Origin: Anniella stebbinsi
Taxonomy: Eukaryota > Chordata > Lepidosauria > Squamata > Anniellidae
Length of the DNA stretch: 64,000 bases
NCBI GenBank assembly: GCA_029215795.1
Contig: JARDYH010000007.1
Location: 103,059,263-103,123,262 of the forward strand
Direction: 5' to 3'
Of this stretch, positions 35,339-46,455 are shown one piece after another. The translations under genes and the position numbers were made by a program. Position 1 is the first letter of the stretch, and each line of letters opens with the position of its first letter. The notes under the pieces are model-generated. The model was given only the letters and a program-made list of their open reading frames with translations, made no database searches and had not been told where the DNA came from.

Positions 35339-37650
35339 CAAACCCTGGTTGATCTGTGGAATGCAGAAATGACCCGGGCAGTTGACACGATTGCTCCTGA
35401 GCGCCCTCTCCTGTGTAGAGCTCGAACGGCTCCGTGGTATACCCCAGAGCTGAGAGTGATGAAACAAAACAGGAGACGGCTTGAGGGCAGATGGAGACGA
35501 ACTCCTGATGGATGCAATCAAACACTGGTAAGTGCTTATGGTAAGCTGTATTCAGGGGCAGTGAGGGCAGCAAAAAAACAATACTTTGCTGCCACTATTC
35601 AATCATCAACCTGCCACCCAGCGGAGCTTTTCAGAGTTGTCCGGGGGCTTTTACATGCTGGCCCCAAGGACATGGTAGAACCATCTGAGGCCCGCTGTAA
35701 TACATTTGCTGGGCACTTCCAGAATAAAATCTCTGGCATCCGTCAGGACTTAGACTCCAGTGTTATAGCAGATGAATCTAGTGAGGTATCCAGAGCACAG
35801 GCTTGTCCTGTTTTCTTGGATGAGTTTCAGTTGGTGCAGCTCGAGGATGTTGACAAGGTGCTTGGACAGGTTCGTGCAACCACTTCCATATTGGATCCTT
35901 GCCCCTCTTGGCTAATAAAAGCTAGCAGGGATGGAACAACTGGCTGGGCCAGGGAAGTGATTAATGCCTCTTTGCAAGAGGGAGTGGTCCCAGGCCTCCT
36001 GAAAGAGGCGGCAGTGAGACCACTCCTAAAGAAATCTTCCCTGGACCCTGAAAATCTGAATAACTACAGGCCAGTAGCAAATGTTCCATTCCTGGGCAAG
36101 GTCCTGGAGCGGGTGGTTGCGAGCCAGCTCCAGGCACTCTTGGATGAGACTGATTATCTGGATCCATTTCAGTCGGGTTTCAGGCCTGGTTTTGGTACGG
36201 AAACAGCCTTGGTCGCCCTGTATGATGACCTATGTCGGGAGAAAGACAGGGGGAGTGTGACTCTGTTGATTCTCCTTGATCTCTCAGCGGCTTTCGATAC
36301 CATCGACCATGGTATCCTTCTGGCACGACTGGCTGAGTTGGGAGTGGGAGGCACTGCATTGCAGTGGTTCCGCTCCTACTTGGTGGGTCGGCTCCAGAAG
36401 GTGGTGCTTGGGGAACATTGCTCGGCCCCGTGGATTCTCCAGTATGGGGTTCCGCAGGGGTCAGTTTTGTCCCCCATGCTGTTCAATATCTACATGAAAC
36501 CGTTGAGTGCAGTCATCCGGAGTTTTGGAGTGTGTTGTCATCAGTATGCTGATGACACGCAGCTCTATTTCTCCTTTTCATCTTCATCAGGCGAGGCTGT
36601 GGATGTGCTGAACCAGTGCCTGGCTGCGACAATGGACTGGATGAGGGCTAATAAACTGAAACTCAATCCAGACAAGACTGAGACGCTGTTGGTGGGTGGT
36701 TCCGCTGACCGGATGGAGGGTGTTCAACCTGTTCTGGATGGGGTTGCACTCCCCTTGAAGGAGCGGGTTCGTAGCTTGGGGGTTCTCCTAGAACCATCTC
36801 TGTCACTTGAGGCGCAGGTGGCCTCAGTGGCACGGAGTGCCTTCTACCAACTTCGGTTGGTGGCCCAGCTACGTCCCTATCTGGACAGGGATAACCTGGC
36901 TTCAGTTGTCCATGCTCTGGTAACCTCCAAGTTAGATTACTGCAATGCACTCTACGTGGGGCTGCCTTTGAAGGTGGTTCGGAAGCTGCAGCTTGTGCAA
37001 AATGCAGCGGCCAGATTGATAACTGGAACCAGTAGGTTCGAACATATAAGACCTACTCTGGCCCGCTTGCATTGGCTGCCTGTATGTTTCCGAGCCCGGT
37101 TCAAGGTGCTGGTTTTAACCTATAAAGCCTTACACGGCTTGGGACCACAATACCTGATGGAACGCCTTTCCCGACATGAACCTACCCGAACACTACGTTC
37201 AACATCTAAGGCCCTCCTCCGAGTGCCTCCTCCGAGGGAAGCTCGGAGGTCGGCAACAAGAGAGAGGGCCTTCTCTGTGGTGGCTCCCCAATTGTGGAAC
37301 GATCTCCCTGTCGAGGCCCGCCTGGCGCCAACATTGTTATCTTTTCGGCGCCAGGTCAAGACTTTCCTCTTCTCTCAGGCATTTGGCAATATCTGAGGAG
37401 CCTGGGTCTGTTTTGTTTTGTTTTTGTAGGTTTTTTTTTTTGTTTTTTTTGTTTTTTTTTTTGTTTTTGTTTTTTTGAAGTGTTGAAGTGGTTTTTAAAT
37501 GTACAGATTGTGTGTATGTTGTATGTTTTTGCTGTTTTAATTTTTGTATATTGTTTTTAATTGTTTTTAATCCTATGTAAACCGCCCAGAGAGCTTCGGC
37601 TATGGGGCGGTATACAAATGTAATAAATAAATAAATAAATAAATAAAATA
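35339..37650 (+). mobile_element. L2/CR1-clade LINE, copy C (5'-truncated, long intact ORF)
   Basis: Similarity to copy B starts at AAACCCTGGTTGATCTGTGG (35339; matches B near 32860). It runs to a 3' UTR with T-rich runs, GGGCGGTATACAAATG and a (TAAA)n tail ending about 37650. The endonuclease part is missing, so this is a 5'-truncated insertion. It lies 240 bp downstream of copy B in the same direction. Confidence 0.92.
35369..37396 (+). CDS. LINE copy C reverse transcriptase ORF, 675 codons
   Basis: Uninterrupted from the truncation point to the natural stop (tail ...LFSQAFGNI). Order: connector domain; RT fingers/palm with NNYRPVANVPFLGK (about 225-240), FQSGFRPGFGTETALVALYDDL, LLDLSAAFDTIDHG, GVPQGSVLSPMLFN, YADDTQLYFSFSSSSG (catalytic YADD near 390), NPDKTE; then the C-terminal [25 protein letters not shown] and APQLWNDLP blocks. 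It has no endonuclease, so it is not autonomous. Being open for 2 kb, it is probably young. The annotated start is simply the first ATG. Confidence 0.88.
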   Translation: MTRAVDTIAPERPLLCRARTAPWYTPELRVMKQNRRRLEGRWRRTPDGCNQTLVSAYGKLYSGAVRAAKKQYFAATIQSSTCHPAELFRVVRGLLHAGPKDMVEPSEARCNTFAGHFQNKISGIRQDLDSSVIADESSEVSRAQACPVFLDEFQLVQLEDVDKVLGQVRATTSILDPCPSWLIKASRDGTTGWAREVINASLQEGVVPGLLKEAAVRPLLKKSSLDPENLNNYRPVANVPFLGKVLERVVASQLQALLDETDYLDPFQSGFRPGFGTETALVALYDDLCREKDRGSVTLLILLDLSAAFDTIDHGILLARLAELGVGGTALQWFRSYLVGRLQKVVLGEHCSAPWILQYGVPQGSVLSPMLFNIYMKPLSAVIRSFGVCCHQYADDTQLYFSFSSSSGEAVDVLNQCLAATMDWMRANKLKLNPDKTETLLVGGSADRMEGVQPVLDGVALPLKERVRSLGVLLEPSLSLEAQVASVARSAFYQLRLVAQLRPYLDRDNLASVVHALVTSKLDYCNALYVGLPLKVVRKLQLVQNAAARLITGTSRFEHIRPTLARLHWLPVCFRARFKVLVLTYKALHGLGPQYLMERLSRHEPTRTLRSTSKALLRVPPPREARRSATRERAFSVVAPQLWNDLPVEARLAPTLLSFRRQVKTFLFSQAFGNI

Positions 37651-37659
37651 AGCTCTAGA

Positions 37660-38580
37660 GAAGCTGCTACCAGATTGATCAAGGTAGCCCTTTGGAAGAG
37701 GAGATGCAAATTGATTGAGGCAAGTGGTAGAGGAAACTTAAGATTTTAAGTGGAAGCTTCTAAGGACTGCTTTGTACTGCTGGCAAAATTGGTTATGGAA
37801 TCGCCTATCGCCAAGTGAAGTTTCTGTTTTCATAACTGATGTTGTAGCTGCTCTATACAATCTCAGAAAAGGAAAAAAAAGTATAAAAGTAACACTTTCA
37901 TTATTAAAGGGATGTGACTTTTCTCCTAAAGACTACCCTTTGTTGTACAGCGTTTATGAAAAATGTTAGGCACTATTAAAATTGTTGTGAAGTAATTTAT
38001 AAGAAACAGTGTCAGCCAATATAATCTCTCGTCTTTCAAATCCTACCTTTTCTGGGAAATCCTAACTAACCCTCCTGCTCCAGTTTTCATCCCCAACTCT
38101 AATGTAGTTGAAGTTCATATAAACACATCTGCTCACATTTGTCCTTTTCTCAGACTTGGCTTTTCCATTCGTCCTCTCCTTCTGTTCTCTCCCCACTTGC
38201 TGATCCAACTTGCAGATCCTGTGTGGAAGGTGGCTGAATCTTTTGAGGCAGATGGGGGCTGTGCTTCCCTATGGGGGCACTAGTTATGTGAGACAAGAGC
38301 CGGAGCTATCCTACTGTTTTGGTTGTATATGCCTTGGGGCAGGCTGCAGGAACCTGCCTTTTTAGCTTGTGACATGTACAAAGTGCTGTGTACGTTCATA
38401 TGATCTTGCCCCAGGTGGCAGTTTTATGGCATTTGGAGAACTTTATGAAATGTGACTGTGTGAATGCTAGTGACATTTGCACCTACCCCCTTTCTGTGTT
38501 TGTGCCATTAAAATTTTATTTTAATGGGTTTTAAAATTTTCTGTGGAGACCAAGCACTTCACCTGCTATAACAAACTGCT
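37660..38580. other. No gene recognised
   Basis: Unique-looking AT-rich sequence between LINE copy C and the MITE at 38595; no exon-like frame found. Confidence 0.45.
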
Positions 38581-38594
38581 GAGTGCTCATATAT

Positions 38595-38910
38595 TAGGGT
38601 GACCCTATGGAAAGGACAGAGCTCCTGTATCTTTAAGAGTTGTACAGCAAAGGGATTTCAGCAGGCGTTATTTGTATGCATGCAGCCCCTGGTGAAATTC
38701 CCTCTTCATCACTATAGTTAAAGCTGCAGAAGCCCTGCCCTCTTTTATATCTGGTCAAGAAGACAGGGCTCCTGCAGCTTTAACTGTTGGGGTGAAAAGG
38801 GACTTTCGCTAGGTGCTCCATGCATACAAATGACACCTGCTGAAATTCTCTTTTCTATACAACAATTAAAGATACAGGAGCCCTGTCCTCTTTTTCATAT
38901 GGTCACCCTA
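38595..38910. mobile_element. hAT-like hairpin MITE, dimer (316 bp)
   Basis: Ends TAGGGTGACC / GGTCACCCTA with a perfect 8-bp duplication TCATATAT (38587-38594, 38911-38918). An internal unit junction lies near 38757 (CTGGTCA followed by AGAAGACAGG). Confidence 0.92.
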
Positions 38911-39262
38911 TCATATATCCTTTGAAACAAACCACCAAGGAGGCAAGTCTACCCCTTTCCTAACAGCAATGCCCTCATCTGCCATTTTGGGAGCTGTTTT
39001 CCCCTTCCTTGTGGTTTAATTTAGGGATTGACCCAGCCTCTTCGTATGCAGTTCAATGCATGCACACTCAGCTCTCGTGTGTGAGTGTGTATGTGTGTGT
39101 GTATAGACACTGGAGTGGGAAAAGACAGCCATATGTGCAGTTCTACACATGTGAGAGATGAATAATCTTCTTAGCTCCCCTCACTGCTTCTTGCTCTCAA
39201 GCATGAAGCAAAAGTCTCATGATTTTTTAAAAGCAGTAATTGGGCTATCCCCTACAGCTGAG

Positions 39263-39263
<1 letters not shown>

Positions 39264-39312
<49 letters not shown>
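39264..39312 (+). repeat. (CT)n microsatellite
   Basis: About 24 uninterrupted CT units; a (GA)n run lies 366 bp downstream at 39678-39710. Confidence 0.95.
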
Positions 39313-39315
<3 letters not shown>

Positions 39316-39673
39316 GACACACACAAACAGCTCCCCTTCTTTCAAATTCTATATGTAGGTATAGGATATCACACCACTGCCATTAACTGTGAGCATTAAT
39401 ACTACACTAAATATAAACCCTTTAAAAAATCTTCCAGAATATATCCTGCCCTAAATATAATGGAAGTCTGAAGTTGATTCTTCTCCATGAAGAAGAGACT
39501 GAAAAACTGAAAATGTAAAAAAAAAAAACCCATAAGTGAGCAATGAGGAGGATAAAAAGATCTGAAGGCAAGTTGTATGAGGGAAGGACAAAAATACTGG
39601 ATACAGTTTGCCAAGACAAAAGAAGATTAAGAAGGAATATTTAGCTATTTAAGAGAATGTTAGAAAGAAGTGG

Positions 39674-39677
<4 letters not shown>

Positions 39678-39710
<33 letters not shown>
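39678..39710 (+). repeat. (GA)n microsatellite
   Basis: About 16 GA units. It is the complementary motif to 39264-39312. Confidence 0.95.
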
Positions 39711-39714
<4 letters not shown>

Positions 39715-39899
39715 GCATATGCATTATCTCTGTAATGTTTACAATAGCTGTATTAGGCAGAATCTAGATATTTCAGCCAATGCATGGTTCCCTCACACCC
39801 ACCAAAACTGTGCGTCCTCCTCTTGTCCTACAAAATTTAATAATACAAAACCCAAGATATGAAAGATCATCTCCATCCCCTACCCCCATATTGACCTAT

Positions 39900-40225
39900 T
39901 AGACCATTATGATCTTCAGGGGAGGCCTTGTTCGTGCAGAGACTTATGCAGAGTCCCATCTGGCAGCAACATGGCAACAGGCCTTCACTGTGGTGGCACC
40001 CTCCCTCTGGAATGACTTCCCACCTGCGATATGTCAGGCACCGACAATCATGTCCTTCTGATGATTATTCAAAATTTACTTGTTTACCCTGGCTTTTCCC
40101 AACCATTAATTTGTCTAAATCTTCTGTTTCTACAATGACATATTGTTTTATAATTGGTTATAAGCCAGTTTGGAATTTTTAAAATGGGAAGCGGTATGTA
40201 AATATTTATAAATAAACATGTATCT
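39900..40225 (+). mobile_element. Old L2/CR1-clade LINE 3' end
   Basis: Shows QQAFTVVAPSLWNDFP (the same block as APQLWNDLP in copy C) and a 3' UTR ending TGGGAAGCGGTATGTAAATATTTATAAATAAA. The frame is broken. Confidence 0.65.
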
Positions 40226-40721
40226 AAATATATTGCACGTTTCCCTGTCCCTGATCCACTCCATTGGCTACTGCTCTGCTGGGGGAAGGAGTGAGGGGAG
40301 AAGAGGGGGAGGAAACTCACAGTGCATTATAAGAATTTACATAGCAGAGGGGGAGGAAATGCAAGTTTGCTACCTTTAGCTGCAGCCTCACATTATCCAC
40401 CATAAACTACAGCTTTGCCCTTATTATCCACCTGTTGTAGGTGGATAAAACATAGACAGTGTGGCTTTCCCCAGCATCATCTAAACCAGTGGTCTTTAGC
40501 CTTTTCAGATGTGGAACTCACCTTTAGCCCGAACATGCATTTTGGGACCCATTTCTTATCCTTTTTTTTTTAACATATATTGGTACGTTGGCTAGTGCAG
40601 CACTACCCACCTTACCAGTTGAAGACCAATCATCCAGACCATCTAGGCTAGAGAATGTGTAGCCAAGGCAAGATTCAAAAGGAGAACATTCCAGCTCACA
40701 TTCTTAGCTACTCTCACTGTG

Positions 40722-42348
40722 GCTGGGTTCAGACGTCACAATTACCAACGGTTGTTTACGTGCTCAAACAACAATTTACTGCTGAACCATTGGTAATTGT
40801 GTTGTCTGTGGGGCAAAATCCACCCCACGGTTGAGTTTTTACCTGAAATTAACAACGTGGAAACACAACGCTCTGCAAAGTTGATTAGTCACTCAAGCAT
40901 TGGTTTCCGTGTCGTCTGTTGAGCTCTCGTGGATTTTTCCACTTGCCCACAGAGTGGCAAGGCAAGAGTGGCAAAAGAACGGCTGCTCTAGCCCAGCAGG
41001 GATCCACGGGCAGGGGAAAAAATCCCATGCTGGTGAGCGCTTCAGGAGCCCCGATCGGCCCGTCCCTAAGTGGAGCAGGTTGAACAGGTCTCCTGAAGCA
41101 CTTCCCAGCATGGGAACATGCCGTCCCTGGGTGGGACACCGAACGTGATGCCCCACATGTTTCCAGGGACAAGCGTGTCCCTGGCCCCCTGATTCATCTG
41201 GAGAGGGGCTTGAGAGGATAGAAGGAGCCCCTTCCATCCCCTCCATCCGATCCCCAAATGGATTGTGGGGCGGGGGGGCAGAGGATGCCTCCCGCGGCTT
41301 CACATGAAACATCCAACAGCGGGAGGTACTCATCTGAAGAGATCGGGGCAACAGAGGGATGTGCAAAGATCCAACGGCTGCTGTAATGAGCAGCTGCAAT
41401 CCTTACTTGCCCCTCCATTGTCCTGATCTCCGAAGCAACAGGGCAGCGAGCGCTGTTCTTGTAGGCGCCCCCTGCCCTGTTGCTATGGAGGTAATTGAGA
41501 AGGATGTGTTGCCAGAGGGAGGTTGTCTCTGGTGTGGGAGGGTCCTTTTTACCAGCGGCGCCACTTCTGTCCCCATCAAGTTTGGAGCCTGAGAGCAGGG
41601 AAATCTGACCAATTTCCCCATTCTCTAGCTCCAAGCTCGATGGTGACAGAAGAGGCACTGCCGGGAAAAAGGACCCTCTTGCACCGGAGACAGCCTCCCC
41701 ACCCCGGCGACGTGTTGCTAAAGCCGCCCCCTGCCCTGTTGCCATGGCATCAACTGAGAAGGATGCGTCAGCAACGAACTACGGCATCAGGATGACGTGT
41801 ATTGGCGCTGACACATCCTTCGCCGGAGTGGGAATTGAGCGGCCTGAAACAGAGGGTTGGGGCCAGTCTCCTCGTGTGTCAGGGTGTGCGATCCCTGCTC
41901 CAGTAAAGGACCCCTCGCCGACAACCGTGGGTGCTGCTTCTCCCCTGACAGCGCCCCGGTTGCCTAGTGACAGTGGTGGGTGAATCCCTTCTCCTGTCAA
42001 CAACAGAAAGGGCTCCGTCAGCACTTCTTTCTGCTAGTGTCCTGCTCTCTCTGCTGTTGACAGGAGATGGGATTCATCCGCCGCTGGGAGCCTCCTCGCT
42101 CTTCCCGTCTCCACAGAATACCGGAGCTGCTAAAGTAAGCACTAACAGTGCCGCCATTCAGTGGGGAGGGCCTATAAGTGTGTGTGTGTGTGGGGGGGTA
42201 GAGACAAGAGCTCCATGGAGAGGAGGCAGTCCTCTCCACGGAGCAGCACTTCCATCTCGCCCAAAGGCGACATGGGATTTGCCCTCCATGGAGTGGACTA
42301 TTTCCTCTCTGTGGAGCAATATGTCTTCCGAACGCACCCAGTAGCTGT
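40722..42348. mobile_element. Probable composite non-autonomous DNA element, GC-rich
   Basis: The left end GCTGGGTTCAGACGTCAC is roughly mirrored at the right (GTCTTCCGAACGCACCCAG, about 42328-42347). Inside is an inverted repeat, 41519-41601 against 41616-41697 (CTCTGGTGTGGGAGGGTCC facing GGACCCTCTTGCACCGGAG), and a direct repeat CCCTGCCCTGTTG (about 41468 and 41722). GC-rich with CpGs. No transposase is recognised in any frame. Boundaries are tentative. Confidence 0.5.
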
Positions 42349-42670
42349 TTGTCAAGGAAAGGGATAGACTAGATTAGCCCCTAAATGCCTTTTAAACTGA
42401 TAGCTGAAAATGTATCTTAAGAAAACATGAAACTGAAAAATTAGAAAAAATATGTAGCTGTTTAACTTCATCAATCTCTCCACCACAACTTTTAGCATGG
42501 TTATCCCTATGTCGCAAATGGAAAAGCTCCTTTTATTTCTCCTTCTACCACATAATCACCTGTGCTAGAAATCACACTCCTAATGAATCTATCACTGTTG
42601 ACATTTTATTTTTAACCCTCTCCCAACACACGCACACACACACTCATGATTACCCTACACTACACTCATT

Positions 42671-43198
42671 GGCTGCATTTGGACAACACATTAGTCAGTG
42701 GTAGCCTGAGTAGCCAATAGACAGTTGGTTATTTTGTGGGTACTCCCCACACAACATATTCCTACACAACTGTGGGTGGTTGGGGCTGGTGTTGAGTGGA
42801 CTAATAGTCAACCAGCATTTGACTGACACAGCCTCCCCCCCTCCCCCCATCCTCCCAGTTCTATCCCAGCAGCTTCTGCAAGTTGCACCAGTTGTAGCAG
42901 AGTGGCAGCCACCGCTTTGGTTGCTCTTGCCCCTGCCTCTATGAGCTTGTGTTTTTTAACCCACTCACCCCACGCCATTAACCCACTCACCCCTCAACAC
43001 AACACTTTAAACAACTGGCTTCGAGCTAAACAACTTGCAAGCCAGTTGTTTCTCTCAGTTGCTTATTTGGGCGGAATAGCATACCATCAGTAGTTTGTGA
43101 GCGCCGTGTTACCCTCCACACAACACAATAAGCAACACAACTGACAATTGTTTCCCCCCCACCCTCAGTTGCTTAATGTGTTGTCCGAATTCAGCCAC
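42671..43198. mobile_element. Hairpin DNA element with GGACAACACATTA ends
   Basis: The left end TTTGGACAACACATTA and right end TAATGTGTTGTCCGAATTCAGCC are inverted repeats. The body contains inverted CACAACAC/GTGTTG-type pieces and CAGTTGGTTATTTTGTGGG. No open transposase; target duplication not resolved. Confidence 0.6.
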
Positions 43199-44183
43199 TG
43201 TCTCCAGACCTAAAGAATCTCAGACAAAGCAACACGGTTAGGGCTACACTTGTCATTACCCCACAGCCCTTTCTTAAATACAGGGCCGGCCCTATTATTA
43301 GGCAGGGGGTCACCGCTTCAGGCAACAGATGCTGGGAGGCCACAGCAGCAGCAGCCCCTGGGCCCTGACTGTTCCCCTCAGTTGGAGGACAGCACTGTGT
43401 TCTTAAGCCCCAGCGGAGGATGTTATCCCATCACTAGTGTTAAAGTAAGATTCAGATGCCAGCCCCCTTGGCTTCCATAGATGGGATGGGGACAGGACAA
43501 TATCTTGTCCTTCAGCTCCGGCAGTAACATGTCTTGGGCTGATAGCCCTGCTTAAATAGGAAAAAACCACTACCATCTCTTTCTCGCCTGCCTCTTCTCA
43601 AGGTTTCAGATAGGTGTTTGTGAGGATCTGAATTTAAACACAATATAGGTGTCTAATCACAACTGAATCGTATTCTATGAAAGCCTGTTCAAGAACTTAA
43701 AGTAATAAGGCTGCAATAAAAGAGCTATTTAACGAGTAGTAAAGATGCAGATCAAATTTGCCTGAATATAAAACAAAAAGTGAATTTACTTTCTAAGGCA
43801 GAAATGTAATCTCTGCATTTTGTAGTTTTCTGAACCTGACCATCTGTTCCAGTTACTTTTTATCTGTCCATCCATCCATCACTCCCTCCCTACCACCTGT
43901 TCCCTTGCCTCATCTCCTGTCTCAGGTGCAGTGGCTTAATGGAGCCAGGGCTCACAGGGCCCAAGCAGGGGGACATCTTGATTAGCAGGGTCAATTAGCA
44001 CCCCCTGTTCCTGCTGAGCTTAGCTGCACACTAGAGCAGTGGTGTAATCGTAAATTCTGCAGTGGAGGTGCTCATCATGACAGCCCCTACAGCCATGGCC
44101 CCAAGGAGAGTCCAAAATTGCAGGCAGCTGTGTGGATCCATATCAATAAACCAATTCTAGCAGTTTTCATCTACTAGGAGTAG

Positions 44184-44836
44184 TAGGGTGACCCTATGGA
44201 AAGGAGGACAGGGCTCCTGTATCTTTAAGAGTTGTACAGAAAAGGGAATTTCAGCAGGTGTTATTTGTATGCATGCAGCCCCTGGTGAAATTCCCTCTTC
44301 ATCACTATAGTTAAAGCTGCAGGAGCCCTGCCCTCTTTTATATCTGGTCAAGAAGACAGGGCTCCTGCAGTTTTAACTGTTGGGCTGCCTCTACAAGAGA
44401 GGTTTAAAGCTCTTTCAAGGCGCTTAAAATTTTTTACCTCTACAAGAACGGAGCGCAAATCGGGCATAGAGGCACGTTATCTCTCCGATTATGCGCATTA
44501 TTATTTTGCTCCGGCCATTAAAGCGCATTTTGACTATGTGAACAAGCGCTTATGCGCATTAACTACTTGTAAAGTGCATTTTGGTCATCCGTTAATGCGC
44601 TTCGCCGCCTCTCGCCGCCTCTCGTGCAGAAGTGTTAGGTGTAAATGCGCTTCAGCGATTATGCGCGTAATCGCCTAACCGGGCGCAAAAGCGAATCCTT
44701 GTAGAGGGGACCTTGGGATGAAGAGGGACTTTCGCCAGGTACTCCATGCATACAAATGACACCTGCTGAAATTCTCTTTTCTATACAACAGTTAAAGATA
44801 CAGAAGCCCTGTCCCCTTTTTCATATGGTCACCCTA
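44184..44836. mobile_element. hAT-like hairpin MITE dimer, split by a second MITE family
   Basis: Ends TAGGGTGACC / GGTCACCCTA with a perfect 8-bp duplication AGGAGTAG (44176-44183, 44837-44844). The body matches the copy at 38595, but it is opened at TAACTGTTGGG by a 328-bp insertion at 44385-44712. Confidence 0.92.
44385..44712. mobile_element. GC-rich hairpin MITE (second family) nested in hAT-like MITE
   Basis: Inverted copy, CTGCCTCTACAAG ... CTTGTAGAGGGGACC, flanked by TTGGG on both sides (44380-44384 and 44713-44717). It interrupts the hAT-like MITE 44184-44836. Confidence 0.9.
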
Positions 44837-45657
44837 AGGAGTAGGCCTTTTGTAAAACTAATAGGTCTTAATTGCCCAATCAAGATCAAGCCACCCCAAA
44901 ATACCTTACATTACAACAGGGAAAAATATATTGTTGTTGGGAAAATCCATTTCTTCTCCAGCTACTGTGAGGATTACATCTAAACTCAGAGGAAAAGGGG
45001 AATCATGCCCCTGCTAATATAAACATGCTGACCCTGTAAGTCCTGGCTCCATCACTCCAGCACTGAGGAGGAATGGATTTTCCCAGCAACCATATATGGT
45101 TGTGAACTATCCCTATTATAATGCAAAGTATTATAAATTGAGTGATCTTGAATGGGCAAATAAGACCCATTAGTTATACAGAAGACTTATAAAATTCAGA
45201 GTGAGAGAGAGAGAGATGGATCAACACAGCTGCCAAAATGTTTGGATTTCCCTTGGGGGTGTGGCTGTTGAAGTGGTACTTCAACATTTACCGTCACACC
45301 ACTGCTCAGGGGTAAACACATAGATAAAAGACAGAAGTAGGGAAAACTCTCCCAGTGTAGAACATTAACCAGCAATGCTCACCCTAGAAGCTGTCTGACA
45401 GCCCCTGTGAACAAATCAGTACAATATTAGCAGATTTATTTTCCCTTCTCAGTTAAGTTGGTTGATGGACTTGTGTCTGCCACACTGTGTCTAGCACATA
45501 AAGGAAGAGCCTAGGATTTCATAGGGCTCCACTTGGACGGTATGGGAGAGAGAGAGAGAGATGATCGGCCATTCTAGAAAGGACTGCAAGACTTATACCA
45601 TCCAGCATATCCTTTTTAAAAAATACTACTTAGCCAAATTCTGTATCAAAAGTACTT

Positions 45658-45660
45658 TGT

Positions 45661-45701
<41 letters not shown>

Positions 45702-45720
45702 GGAGAGAGAGAGAGAGAGC
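45658..45720 (+). repeat. Compound (TG)n(GA)n microsatellite
   Basis: About 13 TG/GT units followed by an impure GA run. Confidence 0.9.
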
Positions 45721-46385
45721 GGGGAAAGAAAGGGCAGTGATGAAAAGGGCAAAGGGGAGTGTTGGAAAAGCCATTTTAACTGACCGGCATGTAAAGAATA
45801 AATATTTGATTAACTCATTTTCCCTCTCTAAATTCTTAACTAGGCTTGGCTTTTTCTCGCTGATTCATTCCCTTTCACTATCTCCTGTGTTTATCGTTCT
45901 AATTTTATTCCTATTCTTTTTCCTGTCTCCACACACAATTAAAGTGGTTCTTTATATTAAATGGATTACATGCTCCATGCTATAAATACATGCAGGAATT
46001 AAGATTCTGTTCGCTTGTTTAAGTGATAAGAAATCAGAGGCACCAAATTTGCCGCTCGGTCCCAGGAGGGACAGCGCATGTGTTCATGGCAGTGGGGCTC
46101 TCAAATGTGACATATTCATTTTTTGGGGGGTTGTTTCTTTGTAAGTGCAGAGAGCAAATGTGTGCATGCAATAATAAACCAGGGATACTCTTTTTCTCTG
46201 TCAGTCTGCAGTCTACAGGCTACTTATGTTCACAGCACATGGTATTTTTATGAGAATTGAAGGGACCCAGTGGAATGTAGTTGAAGCTGGCAGTCAGCTG
46301 GCATCCATATATCAGCTACACTGAAGGAATTTGGAAATGGTTTAGGTAACATGTAACTTATATCCCTTTTTATTCCTGGTTTTAG

Positions 46386-46455
46386 TGAAGAACATGAGAC
46401 AGATTTACTGCTGAGAGAAGAAACTGTTGCCTCCAGATATGGAAACTACTACCTG
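46386..46455 (+). other. PIANP: PIANP exon 2 (5' UTR plus first 17 coding bases)
   Basis: The acceptor is a T-rich tract ending TTTTAG at 46385 and the donor is CTG|GTAAGT at 46456. The exon is 70 bp. It opens with TGA, and carries a second small upstream ORF (ATG at 46394, 6 codons, stop at 46412-46414). The main ATG is at 46439. The last two bases (TG) form a Cys codon with the first base of exon 3. The acceptor position is inferred from consensus; the coding part is supported by phase and by the resemblance of the N-terminus to mammalian PIANP. Confidence 0.8.

Noticed and set aside
41194..41745. 183-codon minus-strand frame in the GC-rich segment
   Set aside because: Covers both arms of an inverted repeat; no recognisable domain, so chance frame in GC-rich repeat DNA.
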